NCBI RefSeq assembly: GCF_030867095.1
Contig: NC_081831.1
Coordinates: 39,009,319-39,073,318 of the forward strand
Reading direction: 5' to 3'
DNA from: Alligator mississippiensis
Lineage: Eukaryota > Chordata > Crocodylia > Alligatoridae
Length of the DNA stretch: 64,000 bases
The notes under the pieces were generated by a model that worked only from the letters and a program-made list of their open reading frames with translations, had not been told where the DNA came from and searched no databases. A program made the translations under genes and the position numbers. Positions 1 to 11,778 of the stretch are shown here, one piece after another. The first letter of the stretch is position 1. The number at the start of each line of letters is the position of its first letter.

Positions 1-489
1 GATGACCAGAACTTCCTACATATGGGAAGCCTGTTCAGTTGAGGACAACTCATAAGTAAATCAGATATATAAAGATTCCCACCCTCCCCCCCAACATTTA
101 CTCCAAAATCCCTGAACGCTGAATATACAATGACCCTTAGAGCTGCCAAGGAGCTCACTGGCTGCATGGGGAGCCAGCACAGTAGAAAGAGAAACAAAGC
201 CAGAATTTACATGCTTATTTTTAGGTAGCTAAATAAAATGACAGTAGAGGACTAGCTTATTTGTAGCCATCCATTAACAAAGCTATCAGGGGCTGGTACC
301 AGAGCTGTGTACACATCTGGCTTATCCACTCCGTCTGGGGTCAGTCCGGAGCGGGCATGGGGCACGCTGGGGCTGTGTGATGCTGGTGGTGGTGGGGAGG
401 TGCTGCACTGCACTGCACATGGGCTCTGGGCTGTTGTGGGGCAGTGGTGGGTACTGACCAGCTCAGGGGGCCGTGTGAACAGAGGATCC

Positions 490-835
490 CATGCACACCC
501 CACCATACCCACAAACCCTCTCCTGCAAACCTCACCAACCACAGTCTCTCCCCCCCCCCCACATACACATACAATAGCACACCCCACAAACACCCACAGG
601 TGTCTGGGGGGAGACCCGCTCACTATTACCCACACACACACCCCACCACACACACCACCAGCCACCCTCCCCATAAACCCCATATATACCTACACTTCCC
701 CATAAACAACCCCCACGATCCCCCCATACCCACCCACATCCACACATACTCCTACACCCTCCCACACACACCCACAGCCCACCACAAACCCCATACCCAT
801 CCCCCCATCCCCCCCTACACTCCCAGCCCTGCAGT
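490..835. repeat. C/A-rich low-complexity tract
   Basis: Over this stretch the plus strand is almost only C, A and T, with many CCCCAC, CACACA and CCACC runs and very little G, so the minus strand is G/T-rich. Long open frames appear on both strands only because the composition is biased; their predicted proteins are Pro/His/Thr or Gly/Val/Trp repeats with no domain. I treat them as non-coding. The first 490 bases of the window contain nothing else I can identify. Confidence 0.8.
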
Positions 836-1084
836 ATACCAAAGTAAGACTTCATTTTGAGCTATTATGCAATCATTTCTATATACATGACAAACACACA
901 AAAATCAGGACAAAAAAAAATCTTTTAAAAATAAACTAAAAATATGTTACTGTGGATGTTAGATTTTTAGTATATATATTTTTTTTTTCGGGTTCCAAGA
1001 TGGCAAACCACATTCTCAAAAGGAGTTCTTCCAAGACAAGGGCAAGGACTTCTAGTGACAAAAGGTCAGGGGTTAAGGGGTATG

Positions 1085-1212
1085 ACTTCCAGCACTAAGA
1101 TGGCAACCAGGGGGCAGAGCACCTGTCAAGGGACAGGGCTACCTTTGTGGCCCTTGAAAGCTCACCAAAACATGTGAAGCGGCCCTCCAGCCAAAATAAT
1201 TGCCCATTCCTG
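1085..1212 (-). mobile_element. hAT terminus, non-autonomous fragment
   Basis: Read on the minus strand, the sequence starts CAGGAATGGGCAATTATTTT and continues into GGCTGGAGGGCCGCTTCACA. This is the familiar Charlie-type hAT end pattern (CAGGGGTGGGCAA...). Only one terminus is clear. I did not find a matching inverted end or an 8-bp duplication, so the left boundary is approximate. The flanks (836-1084 and 1213-2200) hold nothing I recognise. Confidence 0.5.
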
Positions 1213-2340
1213 GCCTATAGGAAAAGGCTCTCATATGCAAGCTGCATCCAAAAGTAGCTGGCTGGAATGGGAATCGGTCTGATTGTGTAATGCTGGGTTT
1301 TTAGATTACTTAATGCCAGAGTAGAGGTGCTTCATACTGTATCTTTTAAATAATAGGTTTCTCTCCCCTTCTGGAAAAATGCCAAGAAAAGCTTTGTTTT
1401 GTTTAAGACCAACTGAACAGGGCAAAATGCCTGTTAATTGGGAAAACTGACTGCTGGCATGCTCTGGGTAAAGCTAAGCTCCTGTCTCAGGAGAAGCAGA
1501 GCATGGAATAGGTAAGTGCCCTAGTATCTGCAGGAAGGATGAAGAGAAGAAAAGTGCTACAAGGACCATTGCAGCCAACAGTGTCCCATCTGTCCCCAGG
1601 GGTAAGATGAGGCAGTTGCAGAAGTGATAAAACATGAAGAAGTTAAAATAATTTAGTAAAAACAGGTTCCAAGATAAAGCATCTTATTGTTTGCAAGAGT
1701 TCCAACTGAATGCTCCAGTATTACTGCAAGCAAGCATGGCAATGCAGCCCTGAAAACCATGCTGGAGTTCTCCCCATCAGAAGAGGAGTCCTCCCTTATC
1801 TCCCACAGCCAAGGCTATGGTAGCAGCTCCATTGAACTGGGAGGGCATGTATGCACTTCTGAGTACCTAGGCTGTGTTAGGAGTCTGCCAAACACACCTA
1901 CCAACAGTACTAGATCTAGTCATTCCCAAGTACCACTGCTGACAGGGACAGTTGGACAAAGACAGGGCTTGGCTCTTATCCCTGCTATGGCCAGTCAGGG
2001 TGGGAATGAGGGCTTTGATCATGGCAAGTTTGTTCAGCTGCTTGTTAGGCCCTAGTGGGACCTGGGTAAAGACTTTCTACATTCTCAAGAAAGGAAGAGA
2101 GATGGGGGGGAGCCTTAAAAATGTAATAGATGTAAACTGAGCAGTAGGGCTCAAAGTGATTCTAGAGCAGAAATCTGGAGGGAGATTAAAAGACAGACAC
2201 ACGGATGATGCTTGCATCAAACAACCCAGTCAGACATAGTGCACACAGCAGAGGCACCTCCTATACAGAATTGTACTATTCTACTGTACTGTACAGAACA
2301 CCCCCCCCCCCCCCCGCCCGCCAGTTGCACGCTGCTGGTT

Positions 2341-3018
2341 ATGACACATCACCCCTCCTTTGAACCCATATGGAAAATCTTCAAACAATTGCAACCCATA
2401 CTAGAAAGAGACCCTATTCTTACAGAGATCTTCCCAGAACCACCCATCCTAGCCTTCAAACAAGCACCGAACCTCCTAACCTCATCACCAGAAGCAAAAC
2501 TTCCTATGGCCCAGAACACACCAAATGGATCCAGACCATGCCAGAAATGCAAAACCTGCCAAAACATCTCCACCACCCCCACAATTACTACACCCCACAA
2601 CAGAGCCATCAGCATTCCCAGATCTTACAACTATATCTCCAGAAATGCAATACATCTCATCCCATGCACCAAATGCCCCGATGGACAATACATAGGAGAG
2701 ACCAAACAACAACTGCACACCAGAATGAATGCACACCAGAAATCTATCAAAGACAGGAATACCCAATTACCTGTGGGGGCACATTTCTCACAAGAAAACC
2801 ACTCTCTCCCCAGTCTCTCAGTTCTAATCCTCAAAGGGAACTTACACAACACTTTTCACAGATAAGCCTATGAATTTCACTTCATCAACCTTCTGGATAC
2901 AAAACGAAGAAAATCATGGACTAAATATAGACAATGGATTTATGACATAACCTGCTGGACATCTGACTCCCCAGGTACCTCTGCACTATTACTACATTCA
3001 TCCCCCTTTTCCCCTTGA
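2341..3018 (+). pseudogene. Penelope-like ORF C-terminus (GIY-YIG), one internal stop
   Basis: This covers about 225 codons of the C-terminal region of a Penelope-like reverse transcriptase/endonuclease, a protein that in complete elements nicks the target and primes reverse transcription. The visible parts are the linker, the Cys-rich segment and the GIY-YIG nuclease core. The single stop at 2863-2865 stands where related proteins usually have Gln, so it fits a CAA to TAA transition. No host promoter is evident. The family call is firm; the exact subfamily (Neptune or Poseidon type) is inference. Confidence 0.7.
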
Positions 3019-3305
3019 GCCTCCCTCCCACCCACTGACTCCTCAATTTACATCTTCACTGACTGCCTGTCTTGCATGCATACCAGCCCAGACTCTAGCT
3101 TTTTTACTATTCATTCCATCCAGGAAGAGCATACACCAACTGCAGTTGCTTCCTCAGTCTGACAAAGGGTTTTTAAACCTAAAAGCTTGCTAAGAAAATT
3201 TTTTTCCAACTATTTAAGTTGGTCTAATAAAAGATATCCAATTAACCCAAAGAACCTATGCTGATGTCCTTAGACCAACAGCTACAATCTACACCCCTGC
3301 CTCCA
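2341..3305 (+). mobile_element. Penelope-like retroelement, 3' portion with GIY-YIG domain
   Basis: The reading frame from 2341 encodes the C-terminal part of a Penelope-like polyprotein. It shows a linker with an ILAFKQAPNLL stretch, a Cys cluster (CQKCKTC), and a GIY-YIG endonuclease signature around YIGETKQQLHTRMNAHQKSI with the downstream VGAHFS element. A single TAA at 2863-2865 interrupts the frame. The same frame then continues for 50 codons (AYEFHFINLLDT..., typical of the family) to a TGA at 3016-3018. A 3' UTR follows with the family's conserved tail at about 3150-3245, including TTGGTCTAATAAAAGATATC. The reverse transcriptase is absent, so this is a 5'-truncated insertion. A C16 run at 2300-2315 lies just upstream. 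Confidence 0.8.
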
Positions 3306-3569
3306 TAATTTCTGAATTTAGCATTACCCCATTCCAGAAACAAATCTATTTATTACAATTCATTTTTTTTTTATTTTTTTTTACTATGGAAAATAATAGA
3401 CTAGTTCTTCTGTTGCAATTAACTCAGGAACACCACATCTAGGTCAAAAGGTTTTTAACATGGATTTCTATTTGCAATATCCGAATTTATTGTGTGAATC
3501 ATGTGTAGGCAGTTTGCATATAACCCTGCAGCACACTTTAAAGGATCTCAAGGTACCATAGGGTGCCAC

Positions 3570-4229
3570 TGTCGTGGGAGAAAACTCCCTGGAGTTTGTT
3601 GTCTAGCTGTATAGGAACCAGGAAACACGGGTAAAGGCTTTTACTGCAGTTTATTTGCTCAAGCAAATGACGATAAGCCAGCAAAGAGGCAAAATGGCAC
3701 CCCTAAAGGGTGGGGCATTCTTTTATACTTTTTACAATAAGGCAAGACTACAGGGCTAACAAAAAGCAATACTTGGGCGGTGCTTTACAAATCTTCATAA
3801 CAGCATATTTCTGTTAAGCTGAACTAGCACGTTCTAAAAGCTAAAGTTAAGTAACAGTTATATGTTATCTTCTACATTCCAATCCCTTTTTCTGTTTTGA
3901 GTTTTGCCATCCTACCTCCCTTTTTGGGCCCCTTTATTTTATCTCGTTCCTTGCTGTAGCTGGTTTACAGTACACAGACTTTTACAGATTCACTTGCTGC
4001 GTTTCACTCAGAAAATGGTTAACACAGTTAAAATGATTACTTAACATAAGCAAATGGCTGGCTTAGCTATTATTCTGCCTTGTGGTCAGCAGCATTGCTA
4101 GGCCACAGGTCATGCCTTGTATTCAGCTGCAAATCTAATACTTCTCAATAATCTAAATTATTGTTAACCTAACAGTATGCTATCAGAAAACTATTTTATT
4201 TCAGGGTAATAACAAACTTGCCCATCACA
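3570..4229 (-). mobile_element. Solo LTR, antisense
   Basis: The unit begins TGTCGTGGG and ends CCCATCACA, that is TG...CA. On the minus strand a TATAAA lies at 3722-3727 and an AATAAA at 3650-3655, spaced as expected for U3-R-U5. Sequences on both sides match the order of a hAT family (the minus strand reads through GATTCTCAACCAGAGTTCTG, and resumes with GGCACCCTATGGTACC on the other side). The LTR therefore seems to have inserted into an older hAT relic. The duplication is only three bases (CAC), so the boundaries could shift by one or two bases. Confidence 0.5.
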
Positions 4230-4257
4230 CACAGAACTCTGGTTGAGAATCACAGCT
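4230..4257 (-). mobile_element. hAT relic split by the LTR at 3570-4229
   Basis: The minus strand reads CTGTGATTCTCAACCAGAG, resembling hAT terminal repeats. The continuation appears to lie on the other side of the LTR at about 3515-3569. The remaining stretch 4258-5367 contains no feature I can name. Confidence 0.4.
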
Positions 4258-5375
4258 CTAAGGTGTCACACAGCCCTGCCTTCTGCTTGACTTCAGGCTA
4301 ACATGGCTAATTACTGAGTATCTCTTCTCATCAAATAGGAGCAGTTCTTAGCTCTTATGCCTTCTGGTCTCCACAACAGGCAGGCAGTTTCAAAGAACTA
4401 CAGAGATGCCTTCACAGCTCCTTAGAGCAATGCTGCCTAGGGACAGGGGGAAGTGAGCACAATAGCACAAATGCCTTCACTCCGCCAGTCTGTTCTATAA
4501 AACCCACTCTCTTACCCACTTCCAAAGGGTTACGAGATTGTGAATTCTGGGACATTCTATGAGCCATTTTGGGGTCAGGGTAAAAATGGCTGAGAAGTGT
4601 TATTGATAGGGAGTATTGGATGGGTAAAGGACCACGCTCTCACACATTTCACCCACTGAAACAGAACATTTGGGGGAGTTCCTTTTCTCCATATTTATGG
4701 GGAAAAAAAATCACTGTCTATTGGAGTAAACTAAATGTTAAATTTCACCCAGGTGCATGAGCCTGAGAGACCAGATATCAGCTGGGAAAGTTCAGTGTAC
4801 ATAAAGAACAAGTGGTACAGCTGGCAGAAGCTGTGTTATGACTAAGGTGAATGGTGCCAGAAGCAATTATAAGAAAATGAGATGCTTATAAAAACACATG
4901 CCAGTACACCTGGAGAAAGGGCAGCTGGGATCTTTCTCCCATCTATTTAGTATTTAACAGGATAACCCCCCAGCTCGAGTAAGTGCCCACTGTACTCTCC
5001 CACTGGTAATCCTGCTTCAAGCCCAGTTACAAATGTTGATGCAGCTCTGGGGCAGCCCACTCCGTTGAAGGAAGGGGTACTGTCAAGACTCCTGAATGAC
5101 AAGAAATCTAGTTCTCCACAGCAGCAAGGGGAAGTGGTGTATAAAGCAAGATCTGATGAGACATGAGCCTGGGATATAAGCCAAATGGGCTTTTAAATAT
5201 ATGGCTGAGGAAGGTTTAAGGGAGTAAACGGGATGTGTATATACCAAATGACCGAGCACCTGCTTAAAAAAACGTCTCAAGCACTGTTTGAGCATATTCT
5301 CCTAAGGAGCAGGCTTTTACTCACTTTCTCCCATAGCAGAAAACCAATTGCCTTCCTCCACAGCACCCCCTAGAT

Positions 5376-5720
5376 CAATGTTTCTCAACCCATGGGTTGC
5401 AAGAATATATGAAAGGGTGGTGAACAAACTTAAAAAATTGGATCAAATTTTAAAAATGGATTCTCCTTTAAAAGGAGGGAAAAAAATGTGGGAAACCGTG
5501 GTTTTTCCCTTGCAGGCTTTCAGGATTCCAGTCTTCAAGGGACTGCTTGGGGCCCCCTATGCCCCACACACACCTCCCTCAAACCACACACCCATCCTCT
5601 GCCCCACACACTGGAGGTCTGGGGCAGGAGGCAGCAAGTCGGGAGTGAAGGGCACTGGGTCAGGACTGACCATTGATGTTTACAAATGGATCCTGGTACA
5701 AAAAAGATTGATAACCACTG
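5376..5720. mobile_element. Complete small non-autonomous hAT (345 bp)
   Basis: The terminal inverted repeats are CAATGTTTCTCAACCCATGG at the left and CAGTGGTTATCAATC (minus strand) at the right. A perfect 8-bp target duplication, CCCTAGAT, flanks the element at 5368-5375 and 5721-5728. Eight-base duplications are diagnostic of the hAT superfamily. The interior has no coding capacity. A related end occurs at 48667. Confidence 0.9.
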
Positions 5721-6942
5721 CCCTAGATCAGTGGGTGGCAACAAGGTAAGCCCTACCTTCTCTCCAAGAGCCACTCTGATCCTATTCCCTTGCCTGATCT
5801 GCTGCTCTGCTTCCTACCCTTTCCTCGGTTTTTTGCTTCCTGCCCTATCTTCTGCTGTGTTGCCTGCTCTCCCCCTTATCTGCTACATGCCACTCTCAGA
5901 GGTTGCCTATGCCACTTAAGCCCTAGATACTGTTGTACCACTGTATCCCCAAATCTAGACCCATGCAAAAAAGGAACCTCCCTCTAAACTCCAAGGTCTT
6001 AGAGCAAGGCATAGTGTCTACCCTAATGTGTTTGTGCTTCTATAACCACAATGCAGTCCAGGCATTATTGAGTTCTAATCAATGATTTCCTGTTCAACGA
6101 TCCAGGATTCAGCATTATCACCTTGACTCAGGAGCATTCGGGTACTGTGGGTCCAGGCTCTGGCTCTCAGACATTTTAAGTGCAAGGTCAGGCCTTGGGT
6201 CCAGCAGGATGTGATAGACAAGAGCTTAGTATTACATGTAACCTTTCTGCCAGGCACTGGTTAGGGGCAACAAGGGCCAGGTTCAAATTTTGGGGTACCC
6301 AATACACTTTTATTGTAGTTTGAGCCCCAACCCAGAAATCTGGGATCACTGAATTTGGCTGGGGTGTTCCACATAAACAAGACCCCCTCCTCACAAGCAG
6401 TGTAAACATAAGAGGACAGATTTATTGCTGAAAATATAGGCAAAACAAACACAGGAAGAAACACCAAATGCAATTTGAAATGCTGTCAACTACAAGGCAT
6501 GATATCTAGCTTGCAGCCCTTTTGGGGAGACTTAACCCATGCACAGGCAGTCTGAGATCTGGGGGCTCACCCAATGGCTTAGTTTCAGGGGCCTGCATCC
6601 TTATATCTGCTACTCAGCAGCAGGTAGGATGGGGGCCCACCCTGGAGAATCTTGTAAACTGCTCCTTGAGGTTTGTGGCATCTCAGGGAGCTGCTAGTGA
6701 GCATCAGTCCTTCTGCATTACAAAGGGGCTCTTCATTTCTCCCTGGAAAGCTACATGACACTGATGTCTACTCCCATGTGGTAGCTTTGAGGGGGTAACT
6801 GCAGCTCCAGTCAGCATACCTCACCTCCAAAATTCGTAATTCCAATACCACATCTCCAGCTGGGGCAAAAAACTGCAAAAAAACTCAAAGAGGTGCCAGG
6901 CCTACCTGCACTGGGTGTGAACTAAGGAACAAAAGAGGGCCA

Positions 6943-7135
6943 GGCCTATTTGCACCAGGTCCTGGAATACAGTGGGGCTTAACCACACAAACTAGCTTGA
7001 GATAAAACACCTGCAAAATAACAACTAGGGGAGGGGGGCAGGGCAGGCTTACTTGCATTAGGTCCTGGACTATAGCAGGGCTCAACCACACAAATTAGGC
7101 TGAGACAAAAGAAATTGCAACAGCAACAAAACATG
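6943..7135. repeat. Imperfect tandem duplication, about 103 bp period
   Basis: Two similar blocks, about 6943-7030 and 7046-7135, share the order AGGC(C/T)TA, TTGCA, AGGTCCTGGA, then GGGCTNAACCACACAAA and a purine-rich A tract. They may belong to an LTR because a minus-strand AATAAA lies at about 6420, but I could not fix LTR ends. The stretch 5729-6880 shows nothing else recognisable. Confidence 0.5.
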
Positions 7136-7571
7136 TCAGGCCTCAATCCTGGCCACAAACATACCAGGCATCCACCAGGAAAACTTCCAGGTTCAACCCT
7201 GGTCGGTTTGTTCCAAGTTTTAATATCAGTGTGTTTCAAATCATGAATCTTGTGTGTATGTATCAGTCTTGAATCCCTGAAATCCCTGATTCCCTGAAAA
7301 TAACCAGCAGGTCTTTACAGAAATAGTTGGCCCCATCCTACCTATCGCCGCTTACAGATTTCCACCTCACTGTCTTCCTTCTGTCCCCAGTCCTCATCCG
7401 TTTCTAGCAACCAGACTTCCTGCCCTCAGGAGACTTAAAATTCTCAGCTTTATAGGAGTTAGTCCAATTTAATACCTCCATGTTCTTGTGAAAGAGGCAG
7501 CAGGAGTTGTTATAAAGCTCCAGGACTAACCCAGATATTTGCTTTCATGTTTGTAAATGCTGCATCTCATG

Positions 7572-7690
7572 GTTCATAGTAATGTAGGGTTGGAATGGAC
7601 CTAATGAAGTCATCTAGTCCAGCCCCCTGCTCGAGGCAGGATCATCCCCATCTAAATCCATAAATAAAAAAATGTGGAACCCCTCAACCT
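7572..7690 (-). mobile_element. CR1 LINE 3' end fragment
   Basis: The sequence GGTTGGAATGGACCTAATGA followed by TCATCTAGTCCAGCCCCCTG is the reverse complement of the conserved CR1 3' UTR. Only the last 100 or so bases remain, as is usual for 5'-truncated CR1 copies. No reading frame survives. The stretch 7690-8274 contains nothing else I recognise. Confidence 0.75.
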
Positions 7691-8279
7691 CATAGTCAAG
7701 TTGGACAGCAGCAACAGCTCCTATTCCACTGCTGAAACATCTTGCTTAGCCATTCTACTAGAGTAGAGAAACTTGTCCAAGTGAAGCAGCTTGCTCAGGG
7801 AGTGTAAGGTGAAGCCATATATCCTTCTCTCTTAAGGATGTGGGATTTTAAGAGTCTGTTCCTGGCTGTCATGCAGTGAGACCCAGAGATAAAAACTTCA
7901 GTAGTTGCCAGTTTCTCCAGCTGAAAAAAGTAAGGGATCCTTAACACTTCCGTACTTAATAATTAAACCTCATTTACACCATTTATCAAGCACCTTAAAA
8001 TTGGAGGGGAAACATTACAGACAAAGAAATTATATCTGTTTGACAGCTTGTAATGATTGCACAAACATCATTCAGCTCTTCACTGACAAGGACACTGCTC
8101 ACAAACAAAAAACAACCTGCCCACTAATGCTTACACATGCTTGCACCTACCTTCCACTGCACCCACATGGAAACAAAGTCACTATTTTTTACAGCTGTTA
8201 ATCCTGCAACAAAAAAGTTTGCATAAGGCCTCCTACCTTTCCTTCCCATTGCCCCTCTATACATTCTTATATTTGTAAC

Positions 8280-9157
8280 TGTGTGGGCCGGGGCCGAGTC
8301 AGGCCTGTCTTTGTGCACGTGGGCTGTGGCCAGCAGCCCGGGCACGTGGGGTCGGAGAAAACCGCGGGGCGGTTAGGTATGTGTGAGCTAGAATTAGGCA
8401 CGGAGGCGTAGCGGTTGATTGAAAAGATTATTTATTTACACCCAAGATGGTCGCGGTGTAGGCTGGACAGTTTTTCAGGTGTAGCTCCGCTTAAATCCTC
8501 GTTGGAGGACTCTGACAAACTCGGTTCTTTGTCCCCGGAGTGGTTTAGGCTCCGCGGGTTCGGTAATTCTTTCCTCACGGAGTAGCTGAATCTCCGTGGG
8601 TTTTGTTCGGTTCCCAGGTCCCCCGGAGCTGTTAAGACTCCGTGAGTTCGAAAATTGGGCATATAGGATAGGGATACGTCTAGGATTGTGCTCGGCGACG
8701 GGGAGAGGCTAGAGGCTGTTTAGACCTCTGTTGCCTGCTTGAAATGCGTTGGGTCTGTAAGGATCCGCAGCGCTTAGAGATCTTCACACAGGGTGAAGTC
8801 TCCTCCTCCTGATGTTCGTGGAGTCCTGCAACTTGGGCGGAAACCACTCAAGCTTTTTATACGGCTAGCAAGCCAATCACTAGACGCCACGTGTGCATAA
8901 TTTAGAACTAGCCAATAATGGGGCTCAAATTATAATACGAATGGTGGGAATTCTTTGCAACGAGCACCTCTCCTCTGCAGCAGAGAAATGCACCCTGCAA
9001 AGAAAGCTACAAATTGGCGGGAAATCCCCCGTTGCACCAGAGTTCTCTCCTGCGGCAGAGAACTCTACCGTGCAAGGAAACTGTAATTTTAACGGGAACA
9101 TAATTTAGCAATGCCGAAGCACACACACGCAACAAATCGCAACTTTGGGTTGTGACA
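8280..9157 (-). mobile_element. Solo LTR with 5-bp target duplication
   Basis: The unit starts TGTGTGGGCC and ends GGTTGTGACA (TG...CA). A perfect 5-bp duplication, GTAAC, flanks it at 8275-8279 and 9158-9162. On the minus strand a TATAAAAA lies at 8854-8861 and an AATAAA at 8431-8436, giving U3-R-U5 in that direction. CCAAT-like motifs sit upstream of the TATA box. It is 878 bp, unusually rich in G+C and CpG compared with its surroundings, and has no internal coding region, so it is a solo LTR left by recombination. Whether it is of retroviral or Gypsy origin cannot be decided here. Confidence 0.85.
8963..9100 (-). repeat. Two diverged tandem units inside the LTR U3
   Basis: Two units of about 68 bp follow each other. 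Each contains GCACC, CTCTCCT(C/G), a CAGAGAA stretch, (C/G)TGCAA and a run ending in GGCGGGA or AACGGGA. Tandem blocks in the U3 of an LTR often act as enhancer repeats; that role is inference here. Confidence 0.55.
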
Positions 9158-10246
9158 GTAACCTGGCTCAGAAGCCCACATATTCTTTTTGTCATGTTAC
9201 TCCATACAATTTCCCTCTGGAGACCCATAGCAGTATACTCTGTAGCTAACACATACAGAAATAGTCAAATTCTGCTTTGTCTTGATCATTGATTCTCTAT
9301 ATTTGCTGGCTCGCTGAGGCAAAGTTTCTCTCATTATCTCTTATCAGGATCTGACCCTTCAGAAGAGACTGCCGAGATTTCATTGTGTTGCTGTATTGCT
9401 TGATCAGTTCCAAACCACCTGAGCTAGGTGGCCAAGTAACTTCTTTCACCTGGAAGTTACTTATTTTTTTGTCACGTGAGCTATTGTCTAGTGTTACAGT
9501 ATGGCCAGAAACAGCCCTCACTTTTACTATAAAGCTCCAGTCCATGAAATCTATCCAACTAATTTGGGAATGCTCAGATCAGCCCTCATGGAAAGATAGT
9601 GGGTAGGGCTATGTGAAGCTTCACTCACTGATTCGATTTGGCAGAGATTCGGCCAAATCTATGGATCTGAATTGAATCAGGAGAGCCTTTAATCTCTCTG
9701 AATTGAATCGGAACCCTCTGAACCAATTCAGAGAAATTTGGCAATAGACACAGCTTTAAATGTTTTTTCTACATTCTTCAAGGTACCAGGTGGCTGGTGA
9801 ATGCTGCAATGGTGGGGTGGATGGAGCGCAGGGGTCTCCTGCCAGTGTGCTCAGCAGCAGACCCAGAAGTGGACCAGAGGAAACTGGTGCCTTCTGGCAG
9901 GGGGCAGCCAGTGTGTCCCCCCACAACTGATCGCTGAGCCAGGGGGAGCCCTCTGCACTCCCTGGAGGACCCAGAAGTTTGCCACCAAGCATGCGGGGGG
10001 CCCCCCTGCACTCCTGTGGAACCCTCCATCCGCCCCACCATTGCAACATTCACAAACCGAGCGTGGTACCTCGAGGTATGTAGAAAAAACATTTAAAGCT
10101 ACGTCTATGACCGTATTGCTGATTCTCTGAATCAGCATCAAATCTTAAGAATTGGATTTGGCTGAATCAAATTGTGGACAGTGATTCGACCCAACAAATC
10201 GAATCACTATCCCTGATTTGGGCTGAATCTGAATCAAATAGGGCCC

Positions 10247-11778
10247 TGTGGCAAAATGGGGCTCCCCCACTAGCCACAGTGCTAGTTTCCCCACTTGCCT
10301 TTGGGCATGCCAGCCACCTGTCTTACCTGCCATGCCTTGTTGTTCATTAATTACAATATTAATTAAGGTGGGAGGCTTCCCATTCTTGCCCCGATGCCAG
10401 GGGGCATTATCTGCGGCTCCATTCTTCCCCTACACCACAGCCCATGCCCCGCAGATGGCATCCAGATGACAATGCTCCCAGCCTACAGCCAGACCGAGCT
10501 TAGGCCGTGCCGTCAGGCCTTAATCACACACACATTCATACTGCCCTCCTCTCACTAGGGCCCCTCCCACTCCACCCTCTCTCACAGGGTCTCCTTCATG
10601 CATCAGCAACTTACGCTACCTTACTCCCTCTTGGAGCGGGCCCCTTAGGCCATAGACTTTGCTAGTTTGTACCTTGGGTGGCAGACGTACTGTCTTTTGG
10701 GCCTCTCCCATGACCCAAGTAGCAGCCAGCCAATTACCTGACCGGGTCTAAGCTTGCTCTGGCCCCTTCCAGGGGCAACTCTACACATATAAACATACTG
10801 GGCTCTCAGCCCTCTGGTTTCCACCCCCCTTCACCGGGGCTCCTCATCTCCACCCCCTTCACCAGGGCTTCACACGGTCTCCTCGCTGGGGCTGCCCCCT
10901 CCACTTGGGGCTCCACATCTCTGCCCCCCTTACTGGAGCTCCACAGTGCCCCCTCCACTTGGGGGCATGGGGTTTCTCTCCCCAGTGGGTTCAGGTGACT
11001 ATAGCCATGCCTGGCCCCAACTAACTTTCCTCAGGGTCTTGCACCCCACAGGGCTCAGGCAGCCATAGCCATACCTGGCCCTCACTCTCCCTCCTTGGGG
11101 TCTTGCACCCCACAGGGCTCAGGCAGCTGCAGCCATGCCTGGCCCCAACTACCTCTGGTGTTACATAACCCACCAGAAGGTGAGGGTTAGGGTTAAGATG
11201 CCATTACCCACCTTTCACTGGGGTGATAACTGGCCTGGCATTTCCTGGGGGCTCCAACACTACTGAGAGCCCCACCAGGTCACCACCTCCCAGCAGGGTG
11301 CAGTTTTAGATCATGCCCAGGACCTGGAGCATCCAAACCATCCCCTACAGCTACTACCCTTCCCTCCCTGATGTTACAAACAGCCTTATAGCCAAATAAT
11401 ATTACTACCTGCCCTGCCAGCAGCAAACTGTCCTGCTTATAGGGGTGGCCAGAGATCTAAAATGGCCACCACAATCAAGCACCTGCTGGCTGCTTGGCTT
11501 AGCTCTTAAAGTGACAGGCACCAACAGTGCCCTGCCACATACCTTTCCCCTTAAAATAGTTCCTGGGGAAGGTTTCCCCTGCTGCTCCTCCAAAGCAGGC
11601 TCCCCTCAGAGCCTGTGAGAGCCCTCAAGTGGCAAGCATCCCCAAAGGTGCTCTGCCACACACCTCCCCCCTTTGAATGACATTCGGGGGTTTTGCTTGG
11701 CTGTCTTCCCTGCTGGTTTTGTCACAGCCTACTACAGCCCCTGCCACATGGCGAGCACCCCTAAGGTACTCCACCACA
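10247..11778. mobile_element. LTR (1.5 kb) inserted in the fold-back hAT
   Basis: The unit begins TGTGGCAAAATGGGG and ends TACTCCACCACA, with a perfect 5-bp duplication GGCCC at 10242-10246 and 11779-11783. Across the insertion the hAT sequence reads GAATAGGGCCC then AGTTTGCACACCCC, which is contiguous with copy 2. A plus-strand TATAAA occurs at 10788-10793, but I saw no canonical AATAAA, so the orientation is uncertain. I see no coding domain, which suggests a solo LTR. It is longer than most LTRs. Confidence 0.7.
10808..11160. repeat. Minisatellite inside the LTR (about 30-bp and 64-bp units)
   Basis: From about 10810 to 10975 there are short units containing CCCCCTTCACC(G/A)GGGCT or CCCTCCACTTGGGG. 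From 10979 to 11155 three longer units follow, each starting with CCCCA and a GGGTTCAGG or GGGCTCAGG core, then AGCCAT(G/A)CCTGGCCC, two of them ending in GGGTCTTGCA. The units differ by a few bases each. Confidence 0.75.

Noticed and set aside
252..860. Several open frames of 80 to 143 codons on both strands
   Set aside because: They come from the C/A-rich low-complexity tract; the translations are repetitive and no domain is visible.
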